The position numbers and the translations under genes were made by a program. 64,000 nucleotides of DNA from Cavia porcellus. Lineage: Eukaryota > Chordata > Mammalia > Rodentia > Caviidae. The DNA lies in contig NW_026947506.1 of assembly GCF_034190915.1 (NCBI RefSeq), forward strand, positions 37,137,748-37,201,747, in the 5' to 3' direction. The notes beneath the pieces are model-generated. The model was not told where the DNA came from. It made no database searches and saw nothing but the letters and a program-made list of their open reading frames with translations. Numbering within the stretch: position 1 is the first letter of the stretch; every line of letters begins with the position of its first letter. Of the stretch, positions 32,112 through 44,520 are shown in pieces.

Positions 32112-32690
32112 TCTCTATTAGTTAGGGTTCTCTAAAAGAACAGAGTAAGTAGAAAACATATGTATAATTATGCAAGATAATTTATTAGGTAGGTTCACAG
32201 AATCAGAAGTGGAGGAATCCACAGTAGTCATCTGTGGGATCAGAGTTGGAAAAATAAATGGTGGCAATATGCCTGCTGGAAAGCCGGAGGATCCAGAAGC
32301 TCCTCAGCCAAGAAGAAACCAAAGAACAAGAGTGCTCAATGGTGCAGCATCAGCCCAAGGTTAAAGGTCTGGAAGCTCACGGTAGTGCTGCTGGTGTGAA
32401 TCTGTGTTGGAAGGTTGAAGAAGCTGGAGACCAATATCCAAAAGCAATGACAAAGACTGGAGCTTTTCCAAAATGAGAACACATCCTTCTTTCCCTTTTT
32501 ATTCTGTCCAAGATACAAGTCTATTGGTTGGTGCCACCCACATCCGGGTTGGGTGGTCTTACCTCATTTGCTGTCCTACATGTCAATCATTCATAGACAT
32601 ACCCAGAGCTGTGCTTCACTAATCTGCTAGGTGTTCCTTAATACATTCACATTAACATGTCATGATTAATAGTCACAGCATCTCATGGCC
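32112..32690 (-). mobile_element. ERVL-type LTR-like repeat, copy 3 of 3
   Basis: Opens attagttagggttctctaaa. It shares caagtctattggttggtgcc, ggttgggtggtcttacctca and tgtcaatcattcatagacat with the two copies at 10980-12300. Confidence 0.6.
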
Positions 32691-34100
32691 TATAAGCTTT
32701 CTCTGGCTGCTAATGTCTGTTTGATTCTGCTTGGACGTGCAGCTGGCCAGAGATCCTGGGGCTGATGGCAGCTTGGTGTATGGGTGCCCAAGCTCTAAAG
32801 TGTATGAAGGGTATGTTCCATGCTGCCTCTCAGGCTTCTAGTAGTGTCAAGCTCCAGTAGCTCAGCTCCAGTTGCCTGATAATTCAGCCTCTATTGGCTG
32901 ATTTCTATTCTCTACCCCCACTTCACCATCCCTGTCTGTGCCACCTCCAAATAAATTACTTGTGCTTGACTCTGTCTCAGGGTCTGCTTCTGGGAGAACC
33001 CAAACTGAGATCTTCATTTATCCCCACCATTCACTATGTATGCATTAGTCACATTCTGGTCATCACCTGCAGACAGTTGAACAAAGGAAAGGGACATTAC
33101 AAAAGGTATTTAAAGGAAGCTAGGCAGAGGAGGGTCATTTGAACAAGGTCTTGAAGGGTAAATAGGAGTTAGCTTGTGAAAAGGAAGCTAAGAAATACCA
33201 CCTTTTCACCCATCTTACCCCTGAGTTATTTGCAAAGAATACTTGGACATTAACATCCATCACCCAGCTATGGAACCCAGATATATAAACCTGCACAATT
33301 CCAATTGGGTCATTCCTCAGATCCAAAACCTGCATTGGCTCCTTATGATCCCATCAGACCCAAGCTTTTCAGCCTATCACTGAGGCCACTGTAAACAGGC
33401 TCCTCCCTGTACCTATACTGTTAATCAGGTCTTTGCTGCTGCTTGATTGCCCTTCCCACTCAATGCAACCTAATAAAATTCTTTCAGTCCTGCTCCTTCC
33501 AAAACATCCTCTCCTCCAATTGGCCTCAAAACAACCACCGTTGTCTTTGTGCCTCTGGAACATCACTCCCACATTGCAGGGCCTCACCGGACTCCAAAGT
33601 GGGGTGAGGCATTGGTCTGAGTCCACGAGGTCATGACAGATTGTGAGTTCCTTTATATCTCCCTGATACCAGTGCAACAGGAAGGAGCAGTGCTCTGAGA
33701 CATTTCAAAATTCCCATATGTCTCCCCCTCAACCTTGAATCAAGAATGCACCCTGCGGCACCGGCAGGCTGAGCCACCGCCTACCACAGGCCCCATGTCG
33801 TGCTGAAGGTGGTTTACGGCTTATAAGAAGGGTGCTGCAAATGATGAGCTATTTAATTAAATAAAAATAAGGATCCGAGTCCCAGACAGGAGCCCCTCCT
33901 TCCCTGATGGGGTATAGCTGGAGCAGGTGGTACATCAAAAGTGGGAGGGGATCACCCCAGTCTTCATGGCCTGGGACAGAACCGAGTCCCCTTTTGAATG
34001 AAGAGAAGGCTAGTATCAGAAGTTTGAGCATATTCCTTAATTAGAGCCGGACTTTATTCTCATTATCTGCCCACCCACCCAAGTGCCCCACCACCAAGAC
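32691..34100. other. Unique sequence
   Basis: No recognisable exon or young repeat. Scattered anonymous frames up to about 100 codons. Confidence 0.3.
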
Positions 34101-34375
34101 TAGGAAACCCTGTTGTTTTTATGCTTATGAGGCTGATCCGCTGGAAGAGAGCATTCTAAATGAGATTACATCTTATACATGTTTAATGTACTGTTCTCAC
34201 CATTTAAAATGCAGCTCTATTAAAGTAGCAGGGAGGGGAAATTGACTCACGGAGCTGGGTGTGGGGAGAATAGATCACCAGTGAAATGAATAATATATTA
34301 ACAGAATAATGATGTTGCTTCTCATATTAATCGTATAAATCACAGAATTCTCGGGCTGTCAGCACACGTTATGGG
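34101..34375. other. AT-rich repeat-free block, candidate conserved non-coding element
   Basis: It contains a dense run of TAAT-type cores (aataatatattaacagaata, tattaatcgtataaatcaca), no repeat and no coding frame. The look is typical of a developmental enhancer, which is inference only. Confidence 0.35.
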
Positions 34376-35291
34376 GTGGGGATGGGGCCTGCCGACTCCT
34401 GGTTTTTCAGCCGGGAAGACTGAGGCTCATGGGATGTGGGAGTCAGCTGCCTGCTGGCTACATTAGTTATGGAAGGGGGTTTTCTGGGCACACTGATGAG
34501 CCTGAGGGGTCCCTGGAGGTGGTGATGCTCCTAGAAAAGCTGCAGCTGGACTCCAGTCTGTGTCCCTCACTGATATCGACTCTTTGCTGTGTACATGGGA
34601 CAGATGAATGAAATGTGGTCCCTGCCTGCCAGCCAGGGAGACAGACTTGTGCAAAGATGGTTTCATTCATGTACTGCAGGTCAAGAGAGGGGCCTGCCCA
34701 AAAGATGCTGGTGGGATTCCCCCCAACAACCAGGGCTACCCCAATCTTGGATGCATCTCTTGTGACACTGTGTGCCTGGCACCCAGGCTGGTCTCGGTAA
34801 AAAGCAAGCATCCGATCATATGTTTGCAGATGGGAAAACAAAACGTGTTGAATGAGCTCCTGGATCCAGACCCTCCCACGGCACTCCTGCAAAGGGAGAT
34901 GGCCCTGCAGATGCATCAGGAAGCAGTACGTTTGGAGGGGGTCTTGACTGCCATTGCTGCAATGGGCATCATCTGCATATGTGATTGCCACACAAGGGCA
35001 GAGAACAGAGAATTTAATCCTTCCTAAACAGGAGCCAGAAACAGAATTCCTAGAGGTCATCTCTGAAAGGAAATAAAGGAAAGGAAGAGATCTCAGAGAA
35101 GAAGCCAGGAAAATTGATTCTAGTACCCTGAGAAATGCTCACTACTGTCAGGATTCAGTCCCCAGGGTCCAGTTACACAATTGGGTGGAAGCAGGGTCAC
35201 AGAGCTGGCTGTACTGACATCCATTGTTTACAACAAGGAGAAGAAAGGCCCATGCCCAAACTGGGTGCAGAAGTCCTGGGACTTGTTTTGT
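34376..35291. other. Unique sequence with long opposed open frames
   Basis: Minus 34467-35060 (197 codons) and plus 34608-35027 (139 codons) overlap. Neither shows a recognised domain, signal peptide or splice context. I treat both as non-coding. Confidence 0.3.
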
Positions 35292-35458
35292 TTTGTTTTG
35301 ATGGCACTAAAAATCCACTCTCCACTGAGCTACAATCTAGCCATTTTTATTTTGAGACAAGTTCTCATTAAATTACTCAGGCTAGGCGTAAACTTGCGGT
35401 TCTCCTGCCTCAGCCTCCTAGAGTGCTGAGATTACAGGCATGTACACCACACCCAGCT
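35292..35458 (-). mobile_element. B1-ID composite SINE
   Basis: Antisense: ID tail remnant (ccactgagctacaatctagc), T-rich linker, then B1 (tcctgcctcagcctcctaga). Confidence 0.77.
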
Positions 35459-36073
35459 GAAATCCCAGGATTTGCCTATCGTCACCTGCTTAGGCTGCTG
35501 GGCTGGCTGCCTCCAGGCCTTTCCTCATCTCCTGCTCACAGCTGGAGTGCTGAGTGTATTTTATGCTTCAGAGATGAGAGGACAGAGGATCACAGACAGT
35601 AGGGTGTGCCTGAGGCTACCCAGTTGCTAGGTGGCTAAGAATATTTAGATCCTGGAGCACACACTCTTGTCTTCCCTTCTCCACGGGGGACACCTTCTGA
35701 GACCCCCACACACTACAAAAACCAGGGATATTTCTGAACCTATTATACATACTACTTTTGTACCCTGTGTGCCCTTCAACATGGCCACATAGTACCAAGG
35801 TTAATCTCTCCTCCCATCGATAATATCCTGGTACCTCCTTTGTTCCATTGCTCTTGAACTTTGTGGCCACTTTTTAGTAAAACGATTGTTGCTTGAAAAA
35901 GTTCTGCAGTAGTACTACAGAGGATCTCACGAGTGACTAATGAGAGGGTAATATATACCTTACAGATACCTTGGACAAGAGGGGTGATGCACATTCCAGG
36001 TAGGGAGAGAAGGATGAGGGAGATTCGCATCACGCTATTCAGAGTGGCATGCAATTTAAAATTTATAGACAAT
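35459..36073. other. Unique sequence with a MIR-like core
   Basis: 35565-35640 reads like an eroded antisense MIR (gagatgagaggacagaggat, gctacccagttgctaggtgg). Otherwise featureless. Confidence 0.35.
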
Positions 36074-36290
36074 TTGTCAGGGATGGGGGCACACACCTTT
36101 ATCCTAGCACTTGAGAAGCTGAGGTAGGGCGATTGCCATAGGTGTGAGACCAACCTAGGCTCCATAGTAAGTTCAAAGCTAGCCTGAACTACATAGATAG
36201 ACTGTGTCTCAAAAAAAAATTAAATATAACTCTGTGACACAGCACCTACCTAGCAAGTGTGAGGTCACGAGTTTGACTCCTGGTACCAAT
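36074..36290 (+). mobile_element. B1 + ID SINE with long A/T tail
   Basis: The B1 part (cagggatgggggcacacacc, gaactacatagatagactgt) ends in a run of A. It is followed by an ID body (acagcacctacctagcaagt, cctggtaccaataaat). Confidence 0.75.
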
Positions 36291-38802
36291 AAATAAATAA
36301 TTAATTAATTTTATACATCTTATTTATTTCTGGAATTTTCCACTTAATATTTTCAACCCTTGGTTGACTGTGACTCAGTAAAACCACCAAAAGCAAAACC
36401 ATAAATAAGGGGGGAGTTCTGTTTACAGCTCTCCCCTCTTCATGGATGTTGGGCTCAGCTGTGGGACTTCACCAATGCGAAGTGAGCTAATGTGAAAGCA
36501 GCAAAGGCTCAAACTGTGCCTGCCTGAGTGAACTCCCCCCACCCTATGCCACTGCCCCAGGAGGCACTTCTGCTAGGGCAAATCTGAGTCCTGCCTTCCT
36601 GCCAGTAGCCTGGAACAGAGCCACCCTACCAAGCTTAGGCTGTTGCAGGGACTCACAACTGATCAGCAAATCAATGAGTGTGAGCATAAACACTATTATG
36701 AACCATCATTCCTGGATAGCTTGTTATGAAGCACTACTATGGCCATTTCTAGCTGATACAGCAGCAGAGTCAGGATTCAGGGCCAATTTGCCAAGCCCAA
36801 AAACCCACACTCAACATCAGGGCACTAAATCCCAACCAGTAGGGTGGGAGGGTAGAAGCTGACACAAATCTATCAACCCCTCTCAGCTTGGATTCAGCTA
36901 GTAAATCAGAGGATTCATCTTTCTGCACAAAAATCCCCTTGACAACAACTGGTACCTGGTCTTCAGCATGGATACCTGTCCCTTTTCCCAGTGGGCCATC
37001 TTCCAACCATCAAGGTGGCGTGCTTATAACTAAATCTTTGAGCTCGGATAGCATACAGCCTTTACTGTACCATACAGTCATCCTCATCATCACTGAATGA
37101 AGCAGGTCCGTCTCTTTCAGCCCGTTTTTGGAGGAGAAAAGTGAAGCTCAGTGTAGCAAGTAACTTTCCCAAGGTCACACCGCTTCTGCAAAGTGACCTG
37201 CCCAGCTCCATACAGAGTGTTCCTGTTCAGTGCCAGGGTGTCTGTCCACCACCCACTTTGGAGTAGCCTGGCCTCCACTACAGGAACTGGGGTGGAATTA
37301 CTGAGCCTACCCAGCAGTCAGCTTTATTTGACCTACCTCCATCCAGGGTCAGTCCTTAAGGCTCTGACTGATGGCAAAAGAAGGTGGTGTGTTGAGTTGA
37401 AACAGGGCTGGCCAGGCTAAGGTTGGAGCAGGTTCTGATGGCGGTGGGTGGTGCCAGCCCCTGCTCCTGGGCCAATCTAGACCTGGGACACAATGGAACC
37501 ATAGACAGTGCATCTTTGCACACTTCCTCCTCCTCTTGGACAGCTGGGAGTTCACCACACTGTGTGTCCTCTTGGACAGCTGGCATATGAAACCCACCGA
37601 CTCTGAGCACACAGCCACTCTGACAACAGCCAGGACTGAATCCTATGCCACCATTTGCTGACAGCACATTGCTAGTGGTTCAGTGCATATACTCGGGGCC
37701 AGTGTTCCCAGCTGTCCATGGCAGTGACAGCCCAGGGCCAGTGGCTCCAGCCAGAACCTGCATAAGAGGGCCACAGAGAGCTAAGCAGAGGGGAAGCCCT
37801 GGGCATAATCAGATCACTGTGACTGTGGTAGCTGAGCTAGACCTCCCTCCCCAGGAAAGACCGCATCCCAGGGTAGAACTCTGTCCTGCAGAGCTGGTTC
37901 TGTGTTAGGAAGATGCAGGGGGGCAAGAGATAAAATATCTCCATGGTAACCAAATGGGTACTCCAGAGGGGTCACTGGCTTCCGGTTTTCCAGGCCACAG
38001 GAGGGCAGCTGAAACCTACAGGCTGGAGAAACTGGGACGCAAACAAAAGCTGCTCATAGCATCAGACAGATCACAAGCTCCCTGGGCCCCTGGGCTGCAG
38101 CAGAGGCAGAACAGGCCAGGAAAGTAGGCCAAAGCACACGAGCCCTGCCTTGCACCCTACCACCTCCCCCTTCCTGATACGCCGGAAAAGCCTCTTGAAA
38201 GGACCTAAGGCTGTCTCAGGAGTTGTGTGAGGGCAGCTGGGAGCTGTGATGTGAGAGGGAGGAGCAGATAAGGGAGGTCCCAGAATGCCATCAGAAGCAC
38301 GCCTGAGATGGAGGGGAAAGAGGGACCTTTGCCGCCTGGGTAGTTTAAATCCCCACCTCTGCTAGCCAGGGTTGACTGGCTATTGGTGTCCTTCATGATG
38401 CAGGAAAGACTCTAGGGCACATAGTTCTGCCACCAAGCAGGAAACTATGGGAAAACTACAGTTCAGAGAGGAAGCCAGCTGGCCTTGATATCACCCATGG
38501 GGCAGAGGCAGAGCCAGAAGCAGGACCCAGCTGCCCCAGCCCCTACTCCAACCTCTATCTATTTGTCAGTGAAATCAACCAGTGCAATTATTTTTAGTCC
38601 TTGTGCCCAGCCCCAACCCAGCCAGGTACATCAGCATGGCTAGCAGTGGCAGTGGCGGGCAATGGTAGCAGTCAAGGCTATAATACTGGGCAGTCAGGCT
38701 CCTAGGCTGCCACCCGGTCATTGACAACATAGGTGAGGATGGGCTAGGTCCATAGGCTGCAAATGTTCTTGATAGCACATGTTAGAAAATCATGTGCCTG
38801 TT
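36291..38802. other. Mostly unique sequence with ancient MIR remnants
   Basis: MIR-like cores appear at about 37115-37200 (ggtcacaccgcttctgcaaa) and 38440-38540 (ggaaactatgggaaaactac). cctcttggacagctgg is repeated at about 37533 and 37569. No exon recognised. Confidence 0.4.
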
Positions 38803-38932
38803 TTCTTGCTTGCTTTGAAACAGGGTCTCGCCAAATCATTAAATTGTCCAGACTTGGTTCAAGCCCAAACCTTCCTGCCTCAGCCTCCCAGAGTATTGGG
38901 ATTACAGACCTGCACCACCACATCTGGCTTGT
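38803..38932 (-). mobile_element. B1-type SINE fragment
   Basis: Antisense, with gaaacagggtctcgccaaat and tgcctcagcctcccagagta. Confidence 0.77.
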
Positions 38933-38989
38933 TTGTTTTTGTAACCAAGATTCAAGATACTGTTGCCCTTTTTTGTTCTTTTCTTTTCA

Positions 38990-39134
38990 GTTCCTTTGAG
39001 AGAGGGTCACACTGTGTGGTTCAGGCAGGCCTAGAACTCACTATGTAGCCGGCTGCCCTGGAACTTTTGCCAGTCTTCCTGCTTTGGCATTAGGAGTGCT
39101 GAGATTACAGGTTTGTGCCACCGTGCCTAGCCAA
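38990..39134 (-). mobile_element. B1 monomer SINE
   Basis: Antisense, with gagagagggtcacactgtgt, agaactcactatgtagccgg and tttgtgccaccgtgcctagc. Confidence 0.8.
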
Positions 39135-39349
39135 GGTACAGTTATTCTTAACACGGAGAACATAGAGATTTCATACTGAATAAATGATGTTTGTTAAGCG
39201 TACCCCCCACCAAAGAGAAAGAACCCAAGTTTTAGCTACATTATTAAATTACAAATATGCATTTTAGGAACTTTGTCTCTGCAATCTCATCTGAACAGAC
39301 TGTCTCTGCGTAAATAGTTTCAAGGTCAAGTCTTTGTTTGGGGAGGTTG

Positions 39350-39441
39350 GGGTTTTGTTTGCTTGTTTGTTTTGTACCGGGTATCAAACTCACGACCTTG
39401 CACTTGCCAAGCAGGCACTTATGCCACCGAGCTGAAGTCCC
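39350..39441 (-). mobile_element. ID SINE
   Basis: Antisense: a T/G-rich tail, then gtaccgggtatcaaactcac and gccaagcaggcacttatgcc (anticodon-arm side). Confidence 0.82.
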
Positions 39442-39930
39442 AACTTCCAAAGTCAAATCTAAACCATCAGAAATTCTCAGTGATTGGGGAACGCTCAGCA
39501 TCCCTTTTCCAGGATGCCTTTGCTGAATCCCCTGACTCGTACCCAGTCCTCCTCCTGTGGCCTAATCTCTCTCTCCACAGTGCTGCCCTGGGCCCCTCCG
39601 GGCTGTGCTTCCCAGCCTAGGCCATGAGTATCTGCATCCTCATCATCTCTTCCTCCCACTCTTGGTTGAGAACTCCGGTCTAACTCATCGTCGAGTTCCC
39701 AGGGTCCGAGATGGAGGAGCCACATCTGCACAGACTGAAGCAATACAGGACGTCGTATGGTAAGAGGGACTCATGCAAGAGACAGAGCCGGAGAAGTTTA
39801 TAACACTTGTTTATAACAAGATCCACTCTTGAGATAACCCCATTAACCTGTGAATGGGTCACGCCACTCATGAGGGCTGAGCTCTCCTGACCTCATCACC
39901 TAAGAGGCCCATCTGGTCCCACTCTTCTTA
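39442..39930. other. Unique sequence
   Basis: No repeat or gene recognised. Confidence 0.3.
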
Positions 39931-40488
39931 TGAGTGGTATACAAATATGATGGATGTTTAAATTTTAAATATTTACTGCAATAAAAGACACATTATCATG
40001 GATCCCCTTCAAAATACTCCATCCACTTCCAAGACACTTATCCCATCATCTTGCCACTTTCTGCAGCAGTTCTGGAAGTCCTCTTTTGTGAGTGTCTTTA
40101 GTTGTGCTGCCAAGGCTGCTTCACTATCCTGGGTCGGTCCGAAATATTTACCATTCATGACCATTTTTTTACTTTGAAGAAGAACCAAAAGTCACACAGT
40201 GCCAGATCTGGTGAATAAGGATACACCAGCATATCTTTATAAGCCTGGCTTTCAGCAGGATGGCCCTGGGCAGCAGCAGTCACCACAGCTGGATCACATC
40301 TCATAAAGACACTCACGCAAGAGGACTCCGGAACTTCTGCAGAAAGCAACAAGAACAATGAGAGAAGTGTGCTCGAACTGCCAGTGTGGTAGGAGAGGAG
40401 TATTTTGAGGAAAATCAATGCCAATGCTTCTTTATTTATAATAAATGTTTTAATCTAAGCATTCACTGTATTTTTATTCACCCCTGGT
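39931..40488. mobile_element. Mariner-derived palindromic (fold-back) element, copy C
   Basis: The outer ends are inverted: tgagtggtatacaaatatga on the left, and the complement of the right end reads ccaggggtgaataaaaatac. The left arm, read on minus, still encodes PYSPDLALCDFWFFFKVKKW (frame 40155-40424), the mariner motif around the third catalytic Asp (LCD). The right arm repeats the region after it (ggaacttctgcagaaagc at about 40331). The spacer (40215-40305) matches the reverse-oriented spacer of copy A, including ggcagcagcagtcac. Confidence 0.78.
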
Positions 40489-41695
40489 ATCTCACTACAG
40501 GAGATTGACTTTGAACCTGAGTTTTGGTGGGGACACTCAAGCCACAGCACGAGGTCTATCTGAGCCAGCTTTACTTATAATGATGACAACAGTGAATTTG
40601 AGTCATGAACATGGCATGCAGAGACATCTTTGCCAAGAGCTTTGATTCACCAGCCCAGCCATTCTCCCTGCCCATCTTGGTCATGACTGAAGACCCTTTT
40701 TGTCTGGGAGGTGGCCCCCGTGGAGATTTGCAGCCCTGTGAATATTTGCGCTCTGAAAATTGGGTGTAGCTATTTTTGGCTCATTTTAAGAAAAATTTCC
40801 ACTTTTCTTCATCCTAATTTACACAAAATGTGCTTTTATGAGTCTTCAAAAGACAGTAAACAGCTAACGCCATCCACCAACACCTTCTATGTCATATACT
40901 CAAGGGACAGACAAATTATGTAATGCTGCAAGTGGGCTCTGATCATCCCAGGAATTTTTCCAAGCAACCTACAAGGGTGTGGAGGGCAGAGAGTTTGAGG
41001 TCTGTGCTCTAGTCGAGGTTTCAGATCTGGTTGTGCCACCACCTGGCTCCATGGCTTGGGGCAGCACCGTGGCATCACACAACTACCCACCTCCTCCAGG
41101 GTTACCTGGGATCAAAGGATCTTCATGTTTGACATGCCGTGTGCAGTTTAGGGACCTCAGTGCATACCCACAATCACCGAAGCGGGGTCTGCCCAGGATC
41201 CTTGCAAGCCCCATGCACAGGCTTGGCCTGACTGTGGAAGAATGAGATATGGGGAGTAAGAGTAAGGTGAAAGGCTGGACCAACTCTGGGAGGTCCAGCC
41301 AGGATCAAGTTTGCAAATGGAAGCCTTGTGAGAATGGTCTGCTTGGGACCTGCTTCAGAGCTGATGCCATGGTGGTCGCTTTGAAGACCACAGCAGAACC
41401 CGCACCCCCTCATCTCATTGTGTCCATCAGGCCCGTGTCCTCCTTCCTGAGACAGCTTTCTCCAGGTGTCCATCAAGCATGTGACCCAGCCACAGACATG
41501 GTAGAGACACAGGACAAGATTCCTGTGGACAGAATCGCTCCTCTGTGCTGGGCTGGTCCTTTCTCCTCTCACATGTAGTGTGGTTATCAGCTAAAAGATG
41601 CTGTGAGTGCAAAGCTGGCATGGCCAGGTCAGAGGCAGGCCAGGACCATCCGTCCCCTTTGACCTACTGAGTCAAAAAGGAGATGGAAGAAACGA
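40489..41695. other. Unique sequence
   Basis: 40700-40870 is AT-rich and repeat-free (tgtagctatttttggctcat). The remainder holds anonymous overlapping frames (132 codons on minus at 41174-41572). Confidence 0.3.
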
Positions 41696-41872
41696 TATAG
41701 TGGTGTAAGCCTATGATCCCATCACGCTGGGAGGCTGAGGCAGGAGGATCACAAGTTTGAGCGCACCTTGGAAAATTAGTGACTTAGACAGACCCTATCT
41801 CAAAATAAAAAACTGTAAAAGAACTGGGGATGTAGCTCAGCATGAAGACCCTGGGCTTAATCCCTATTACTT
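41696..41872 (+). mobile_element. B1-ID composite SINE
   Basis: gaggctgaggcaggaggatc, tcaaaataaaaaactgtaaa and an ID tail (actggggatgtagctcagca). Confidence 0.82.
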
Positions 41873-42650
41873 GGGGGCAGGGGAGAACATTCTAGGCCTC
41901 AGCTATGAGGATCTCTGCTCCAAAATAGAACTGAAAAAATGAAGGAGGACAGCTTCTATCTTTGCTTTATAAAAAGGTAGTATGAGCCATCCCTTGCTTC
42001 TTTGGACCCATTAAAGTCCTAATTTCCATTCACCTATAACTTTATTAGACTCGTCCAAGCTATTCATAAGACAAGCCTGTCTTGGAAAAGGATATAGAAT
42101 GACTTTTATTAAAATGTCCTCTCAGTGGCAACCACATCAAGTTTAATGACCCCACACATAAATCTTCCTTTGCAATGGAAAGAATCCCCTCGCATGGCTC
42201 TGGCCAACACTGGTTCTAGGTGGGACAGCAGAGACCAGCAATCATGGCACCTGCCACCAGGTGTGAGCCTGGAATGGGTTCTTGCCATAGCTCCAGAGTT
42301 TGGGAAAATTTCCCACCCCAGAGAGCCATCGGCTGGCTCTTAACACCGCAGCCCTACCCAGGGTGCCCTGCCCTTCCACTGTGAGCTGGAGCCACCATGT
42401 ATTTTTAGACACTAGAGAGGAGGATAGAGGGTGGCTAAGTGACAGAAGACTAAGACAGGTGACTCTAGGGACACATGGATTAGCAGGTTGTAAAAAACAC
42501 AGAGGATGAAATGCAAGAGGCTGAATGGGTACCCACTCACCAGAGGAGTCTACATTCCACTGGGCACAGAATGAGAGAATGGGGACATCACTACCTTACC
42601 CTTGAGTTTTCATATCCTCCCTGCCATGGAAAAAAAGCCCTAGGGAATCA
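41873..42650. other. Unique sequence
   Basis: Nothing assignable; a palindromic pair of CACCTG/CAGGTG E-boxes sits at about 42249-42264. Confidence 0.3.
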
Positions 42651-42850
42651 AGTGAGTCTCCCGGGATCAGACTCTACAGCTTTGCCATGGATCGACACGA
42701 AGCAAGTTACTTAACCTCTCTGAACCGTGGCCGCATGTTCCTCTGTAACGTGGAGATTGCCTCCCGCATGTTTCTGGATCATTGGTAGGATTAACACACA
42801 CAGATCACACTAAGCACTGAGCAATGGGCCTGGCATAGCATCTGGTAGTT
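42651..42850 (+). repeat. MIR SINE
   Basis: gaagcaagttacttaacctc and tctgaaccg, then aagcactgagcaatgggcct and ggcatagcatctgg. It is a well-preserved MIR core and 3' part. Confidence 0.8.
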
Positions 42851-44204
42851 TCATAGTTACACTAATGCCCATGGAGCAAGGGTTGGAGCTTGCAGAATTA
42901 TTCCCACGGCTCTACTATAGGCCCACTAAAGGAGGCAGGTATGAACTGTTTCAAGTTCATTCCAAGACCAAGTGGCTATGGAATCCCTGTGGGCCAGAAC
43001 ATGCCAAGGTTTTGTTCCATTCCAGTATCTCGAGGTTCACATCTATCTTCCTGTCCTGTCCTTCCAAAGAATTAGCTGTTGTTGACAACGCCCACAATGC
43101 TCCAAAAAATAATGTGGTAAAATTCCACACATGTGCAAATAACATTAGTAGGCCGTTGTGCAGATTAAATGAATCGAACCTCACAGAGGACTTGGAGCTG
43201 GGTAATATATATGTATATGGGATGGAGGGTGTGTGTTTAGAAGAAAAGAGGTTTGGGCAGGGTTCTGTCTGCCACCAGAAAGCAAAGCAGCAGCCAATGT
43301 ATTTCCAGTGGGGAGAAATGGTTCTTCATAGGATGATTCCTACACTAGAAGCCAGCTCGCTGCTCTGCAGCCTCTCATAGCTGGGCATCTCCAGCATCAG
43401 AGAAGCTCCCTGAGCATTTCCATCCCACACTCTTCATCCCTTGCTGCCTGTCAGTCCCATCGGCACAGTACAAAGAGATGGACAACCAGGAACACTGGGA
43501 GACTGGGACAGGGCATGTTGGGCACTCCTGGTATAGGATTGGAAGGATTCTGAGCAGGGTATGACATAATCAGCCTCAGTCTGAACAGGCTGCAGAGCTG
43601 AGACTAGATTATCAGGGGACAAGGACAGCAGCCAGCAATAATCCAGGCAAAGAACTCAGAGCAGGATGGAAAGATGCTGCATGAATTGTGAACACTGCCA
43701 ATATGCTATATGATTTGCTGATAAGTCAAAGACCTGAAAAAAAGAAAGAGGTAGAAGGTGACCCCAAGTTTTGGGCTTGAAAAAGAGCAGTTGACACCAA
43801 ACCTCTTGCCTCTGGCCACAGCACCTCTCAGCCCTGAGCTTGCTTGGCCTTTCTGCACAGACCCTGGTTCTCCCAGGAAAGAGTCAGAATGCCTCTCGCC
43901 TCCAAAATACAATCATTATGCCTGCCCGTAGCCCCAAAGCTCTCCCTCTACATTCTCAACATGAGGCTCAGCCTTTATAATTCATCAAAAAGGGCCCTCT
44001 AATGAGCTTGGCTCTGGAGCCTGCCTGCCAGCTCACCTTTTAAGAAGCCTCCTTTCTAGTCGAGGATCCTTAGATCTTGTTGTCCTGAAGCTGGCAGTGA
44101 TTCACCTGTGATTCAGGCATCGAGCTGAGTCAGCACAGCCCTTGGAGCCCCCCCCCACACACACCAGTTTGTATGTAGGGCTGGGCCAGGGGACTTCAAT
44201 CATA
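42851..44204. other. Unique sequence with a 171-codon anonymous frame
   Basis: The plus frame 42865-43380 opens right after the MIR and resembles no family. It lacks a signal peptide, transmembrane segment or repeat structure, so coding is doubtful. Confidence 0.3.
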
Positions 44205-44385
44205 CATTCATTCATTCATTTATCCACTTAGTAAGTACTCACTGAGTTCTGGCTGTGTGCTAGACACAGGTAAACTTTTATAGATGCCATCTTACATAAT
44301 CTCCCTACCAATTCTGGAGGGAAGTACCCATATACCCATTTTGCAGACATAGAAATTTGTCCAAGTTCCTTAGCTGGGAACCTTA
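44205..44385. repeat. Old LINE-2/MIR-type fragment
   Basis: ttagtaagtactcactgagt and tgtgtgctagacacaggtaa, then cccattttgcagacatagaa, as in L2/MIR 3' ends. An ATTC tract precedes it. Confidence 0.55.
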
Positions 44386-44391
44386 TCTAAG

Positions 44392-44520
44392 CTGGGTGTA
44401 ATGGCATGTCTGTAATCCCAGCACTCAGGAAGCTGAAGCAGGAGGGTTTCTTGAATTTGAGGCCAGTCTGGGCTACATAGTGTATTCAAATTCAGCCAGA
44501 ACTACATAGTTCTATCACAG
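44392..44520 (+). mobile_element. B1-type SINE
   Basis: gctgggtgtaatggcatgtc and aatttgaggccagtctgggc, with no ID tail. Confidence 0.78.

Noticed and set aside
34376..35060. Host exon candidate
   Set aside because: No recognisable domain, no convincing splice sites in phase, and both strands are open.
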